Shown in pieces: positions 60,749 through 64,000 of a DNA stretch of 64,000 bases. The notes beneath the pieces are model-generated. The model was not told the DNA's origin, did no database searches, and saw only the letters and a list, made by a program, of their open reading frames with translations. Origin of the DNA: Limanda limanda. Taxonomy: Eukaryota > Chordata > Actinopteri > Pleuronectiformes > Pleuronectidae. The stretch lies in the NCBI RefSeq assembly GCF_963576545.1, contig NC_083644.1:25557893-25621892 (forward strand), in the 5' to 3' direction. Position 1 is the stretch's first letter. The number at the start of each line of letters is the position of its first letter. The translations under genes and the position numbers were made by a program.

Positions 60749-63700
60749 CTGCAAAATGAAAAAAATGTATATTGTCAATGCATGTTGACCATCATGTCTA
60801 CTCTGTCTCTGTTTACATGTTTTATTTATTGATTACTCAAATAATAACACAAAAAAAATGCTGGAGTGGGCTGATATTGTAGAGAGAAGCTCCTCTCTGA
60901 GACGACAGCGTCTTTAAGGATCAACTTACAGATGCCTTCTACTTCTGCTTACCCAATTTTTTAAGCCATTTGGAGTGCCTCCCTCAGCGAAACTAACTGT
61001 AATGATGTCTTAAAAAAACAATACAAAGGCGCTTGTGTACGGGCGAACTCAAGAGGCAAGTCTGGAACGTGTCCAAGTCTCTGGCACAATGGGTGCTATT
61101 CTTGGAAAGAACACTGACAGGTCATCAGAAAGGACTTTATAATTTCAGAGGGGACGACAGCCAGAGGACGTCCTCTCTGACACTCTCTACCTCCACTCCT
61201 CCACTCCAGTGTTATAGAGTGTGACCTGTTGTGCTTAGAATATAGAGGGTGGCCACTGATGCTTTCAGCCCATGAGCAGAAGAGAGAGGAGGAGCGTTAT
61301 GAAGCAAAACCATATAACTTGACACTCCAAAAATGTATACGACTCTGGGCTGAGAACGTCTGTAGTTATCAAGCTGAAAAAACTCAAAGTGCTTTTTAAA
61401 ATAATGCCTTGATGTCTGCGGGGAACAATGTGCTGCTGGGCCTCTGTCAGGTCTTGACTTATGTTCCCTGCTTTAACAGAACCAGACAGAGCTTCAGAAG
61501 TTAGACTCATGCCTTGAGTTTGCAGCTTGAAGCTGTTGCCAGAGTTGGAGCAGCGCAGATATCTGTATGGATGTAATTTGTTTATGTGGAGTTGCGGTGG
61601 AATGAGTGAGCAGTCCTGCGTAATGACTTGTTTTTGTTCAACTCTGACCTCTCATCACAGAGGGCACAAACCACTGACGTCACTTCTGCAAGACTATTGA
61701 CACTTGGGGGTTTCATTCCATTTAGAAGCAGCTGCATTTGAACTCGACAGTTCAAATCCGTATAACGTAAGCATCTTGGGTCCCTGAGACATTTAACACC
61801 AGTACAAGCCATATTCAGCGACTCCTTGACTTAAAGGATTTTTGTCTTTTTATCTAAAACCCTTGTGCAGTCTTCATGTTCGTCCGTGACTACGTAGACG
61901 TTGTCGATCATCATGCTTCCCCATCAAAGCCTTAGCATTTCAACCCTGTGTATCATGGAGCATTACTTTTATCACAAATAACCTAATTCATAGAAATTAC
62001 TGTTGGATGGACATCTGTACTCAAGAGGAAACAGTCATGTTATTCATTTATTAAGCTTGACTGAAGAACATTCCAACCTTCCCATCTAGTCACTACAGTA
62101 AACAATCCAGTACAAACATCAACTCGCACTTATGTGGGCAGAGGTGGGTTCAGGTATTAGGCACCTTTTAGATAGAATGAGCTAACACCTGTCCTAACTG
62201 TAGTCATCCATTTTAACATACAATTTTTTTATTTTTTTTATATACATTTCTCATATTTGTATTATATGATGTTTTTCATGATTCTTGTAATCGTTTTATT
62301 TAAGTCATTGCTTTGTTGCTTTTATTTATTCACTTCTTGTTATGATTAATGCATAACTATCTAGTACTGTATTCTAACTCATGTACAACTACTTACATCT
62401 TTGTATTTTGCAGTTTACAGTATTGTGTTTTTGATAATTGTGATGATAATAATAAGCAACCCACATGGAAAAACATGATGCATTATAACAGATCTCTCTT
62501 CAAGAATTCAGCTGCTTAGAAGAAAAGCAATTTGTGTGTTGAGTATTTATTTTACATTCTGCATTTTGAGCCTTTCCAATATTTTTCAACCAAATATAAA
62601 ATTTGTCAGAAAAAAAAAAATCCTCCTTCACTCTCTGCAGACATAAATTTACATTTTGTATCGGTGTAACGATACTTTTGATGGCAGGGCTTTGCGGCTG
62701 TTATGTTTTTCCATGCACCAAGTTGACCACAAGTGGCCTTCTTGATTTGAAGATCAAGTTCAGCTCTTTGGGATACGGTCCAGTGCAGAACTGGGGACCC
62801 TGAAAAGGCTGCTTGTTTTGTTTCCCATCCCATCAGCAATGCCCCTATGTGAGTTTTTTTCTTCATTGGTGGTTATTACACATCTGAGTTTACTTAATCT
62901 CCTCCATGGAAAAGCAAACCCGCTGCACTGGCGCAGTGGTGTGGCACTGCATCCTGGTGCCTGCCTACTCTGGGCTACAGCTTAGCTTACTCATTCACTC
63001 ATTACTGCAAATGTTACGGTCTCAGTTCAATTCTCTCCTCAAATGTAACTTCTCCAACATCAACACTGGCACTTGTGTGGTAAAACATGACTACAACCAG
63101 GAAATCTCCCAATGATAAAACCCTAAGTCCAGTTAAAATGTTAAAAATACACCCACTTCTGTTGGCGTTTTCCCGTCAAACACTGACTTCTCACCTTACC
63201 ACAAACTATATTTGATTGGCTGTATCAAGTTACAATATTTGAGAGTGAAAACAATATTCTCATGTCATTTAAAACACAAGAAATACAAACATTTGAAGAC
63301 GGTTGAATTTGAAGCACTGAGCATATGCCCATAATAAACACTTATTTTCTTTATTATTTAGTTTACCTATTATCTTTCCTGATGAATAAATTAGAATAGA
63401 ATTTAAAAAATGTTGCATTTATTGTTTTAACATCCTTTATCGTCTTCATGTGTTTATTTTTTTAGCATTTATTAACTGTAAAACACCTTAGATTGCATAT
63501 TATACTATGACAAGTGTTTGCATTATTGTTATTGTTCTTATTTTTAATATTATTGTTGTTTAATGATAAGAAGTGTACAGTAACTGTTTTAATTTTGAGT
63601 GGGATAGTTAAAAGGGGCACATCCCAGGGTTCGTACCTACAATTTGGTTGGTTACCCAATATGTCACTAAAAAATGTCTAACACGTCAGTAGCCTGTACC

Positions 63701-64000
63701 TCCTTCTGGGCTGATGTTTAGTCTCCAAGTTGTTTTTATATACCATCTTTCGCTCTAGTTAAGCAGGTGGAAAAATCAAGATACCCTTGTTACCTCTTTC
63801 TAAAATCGTGGAGATCCTGAAAATACATATAACTGACTAAAGCTGCCGATACATTAAATCTGTAATAAGCCAGAAGGGACCATGCTATATATATATATAT
63901 ATATAGAGAGAGATAGATATTGCTCTGGCTCCAGCTCACACGGATAGAATGACGTAAATTATATCAAACTCATGAGTCAATAAAGTTGACTCATGAGGCT
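60749..64000 (-). other. tgfbr3: Presumed tgfbr3 intron, no further exon seen
   Basis: On the minus strand the upstream ZP-domain exons should come next, but I found no cysteine-rich segment with splice sites here. The intron therefore probably runs beyond the window. A TA array lies at 63,885-63,904. No repeat was identified firmly. Confidence 0.55.
63885..63904. repeat. (TA)n microsatellite
   Basis: Ten TA units followed by a short GA run. Confidence 0.85.

Noticed and set aside
62606..62866. Possible upstream tgfbr3 exon on the minus strand
   Set aside because: The 86-codon frame has no ZP-domain cysteine pattern and ends in a poly-Phe stretch from a poly-A tract.
1..64000. CRISPR arrays, bacterial operons, phage genes
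   Set aside because: Spliced exons, SINEs, hAT elements and LTR retrotransposons show vertebrate DNA. No spaced direct-repeat array was seen.

Overview
The window looks like teleost fish genomic DNA. It has long AT-rich non-coding stretches, many CA/TG and TA microsatellites, several interspersed repeats that I recognise as common in teleosts, and cut-and-paste DNA transposons with clean target-site duplications. One vertebrate host gene can be named with confidence: the last three coding exons of tgfbr3 (betaglycan), on the minus strand between 56.56 and 60.75 kb. The rest of tgfbr3 (signal peptide, orphan and ZP domains) must lie beyond the right edge. The roughly 52 kb to the left lies downstream of this gene and contains no coding gene that I can support.

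Layout. 1-11.7 kb: non-coding, with a small MITE at the left edge, microsatellites and a decayed repeat near 9 kb. 11.7-12.0 kb: a MITE. 14.2-14.6 kb: a CpG-rich island that could be a promoter with a short first exon on the minus strand. 14.8-15.6 kb: a hAT-type element with a perfect 8-bp duplication and a BED-finger remnant. 15.6-29.9 kb: mostly unique-looking DNA with repeat fragments, a tRNA-derived SINE and a long TG array. 29.9-30.6 kb: a Harbinger-like element with a frameshifted MADF remnant. 30.9-32.8 kb: a 1.9-kb non-autonomous hAT element with a second MITE nested inside it. 33-36.8 kb: repeat fragments. 36.8-43.4 kb: a complete LTR retrotransposon on the minus strand, itself inserted into an older repeat. 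43.4-52.4 kb: non-coding with repeats and microsatellites. 52.4-60.75 kb: the tgfbr3 3' end. 60.75-64 kb: probably a tgfbr3 intron.

The most notable object is the LTR retrotransposon. Its 755-bp LTRs differ at two sites by eye, it is flanked by the 5-bp duplication GAGCA, and its primer-binding site matches proline tRNA. A 1,333-codon open frame runs zinc knuckle, protease, integrase, reverse transcriptase, RNase H. The integrase precedes the reverse transcriptase, as in Ty1/copia elements, while the protein motifs are Ty3/gypsy-like. This is the hallmark of the Gmr1 group, known from fish and other deuterostomes, so it is a remarkable but already described architecture. The gag half is broken by one stop codon and two frame changes, both at the same CTCTCTC heptamer. 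The pol half keeps all the catalytic residues I can check.

Everything here comes from reading the sequence, without database searches. Repeat-family names are from memory of the sequence type, and conserved non-coding elements are suspected only.
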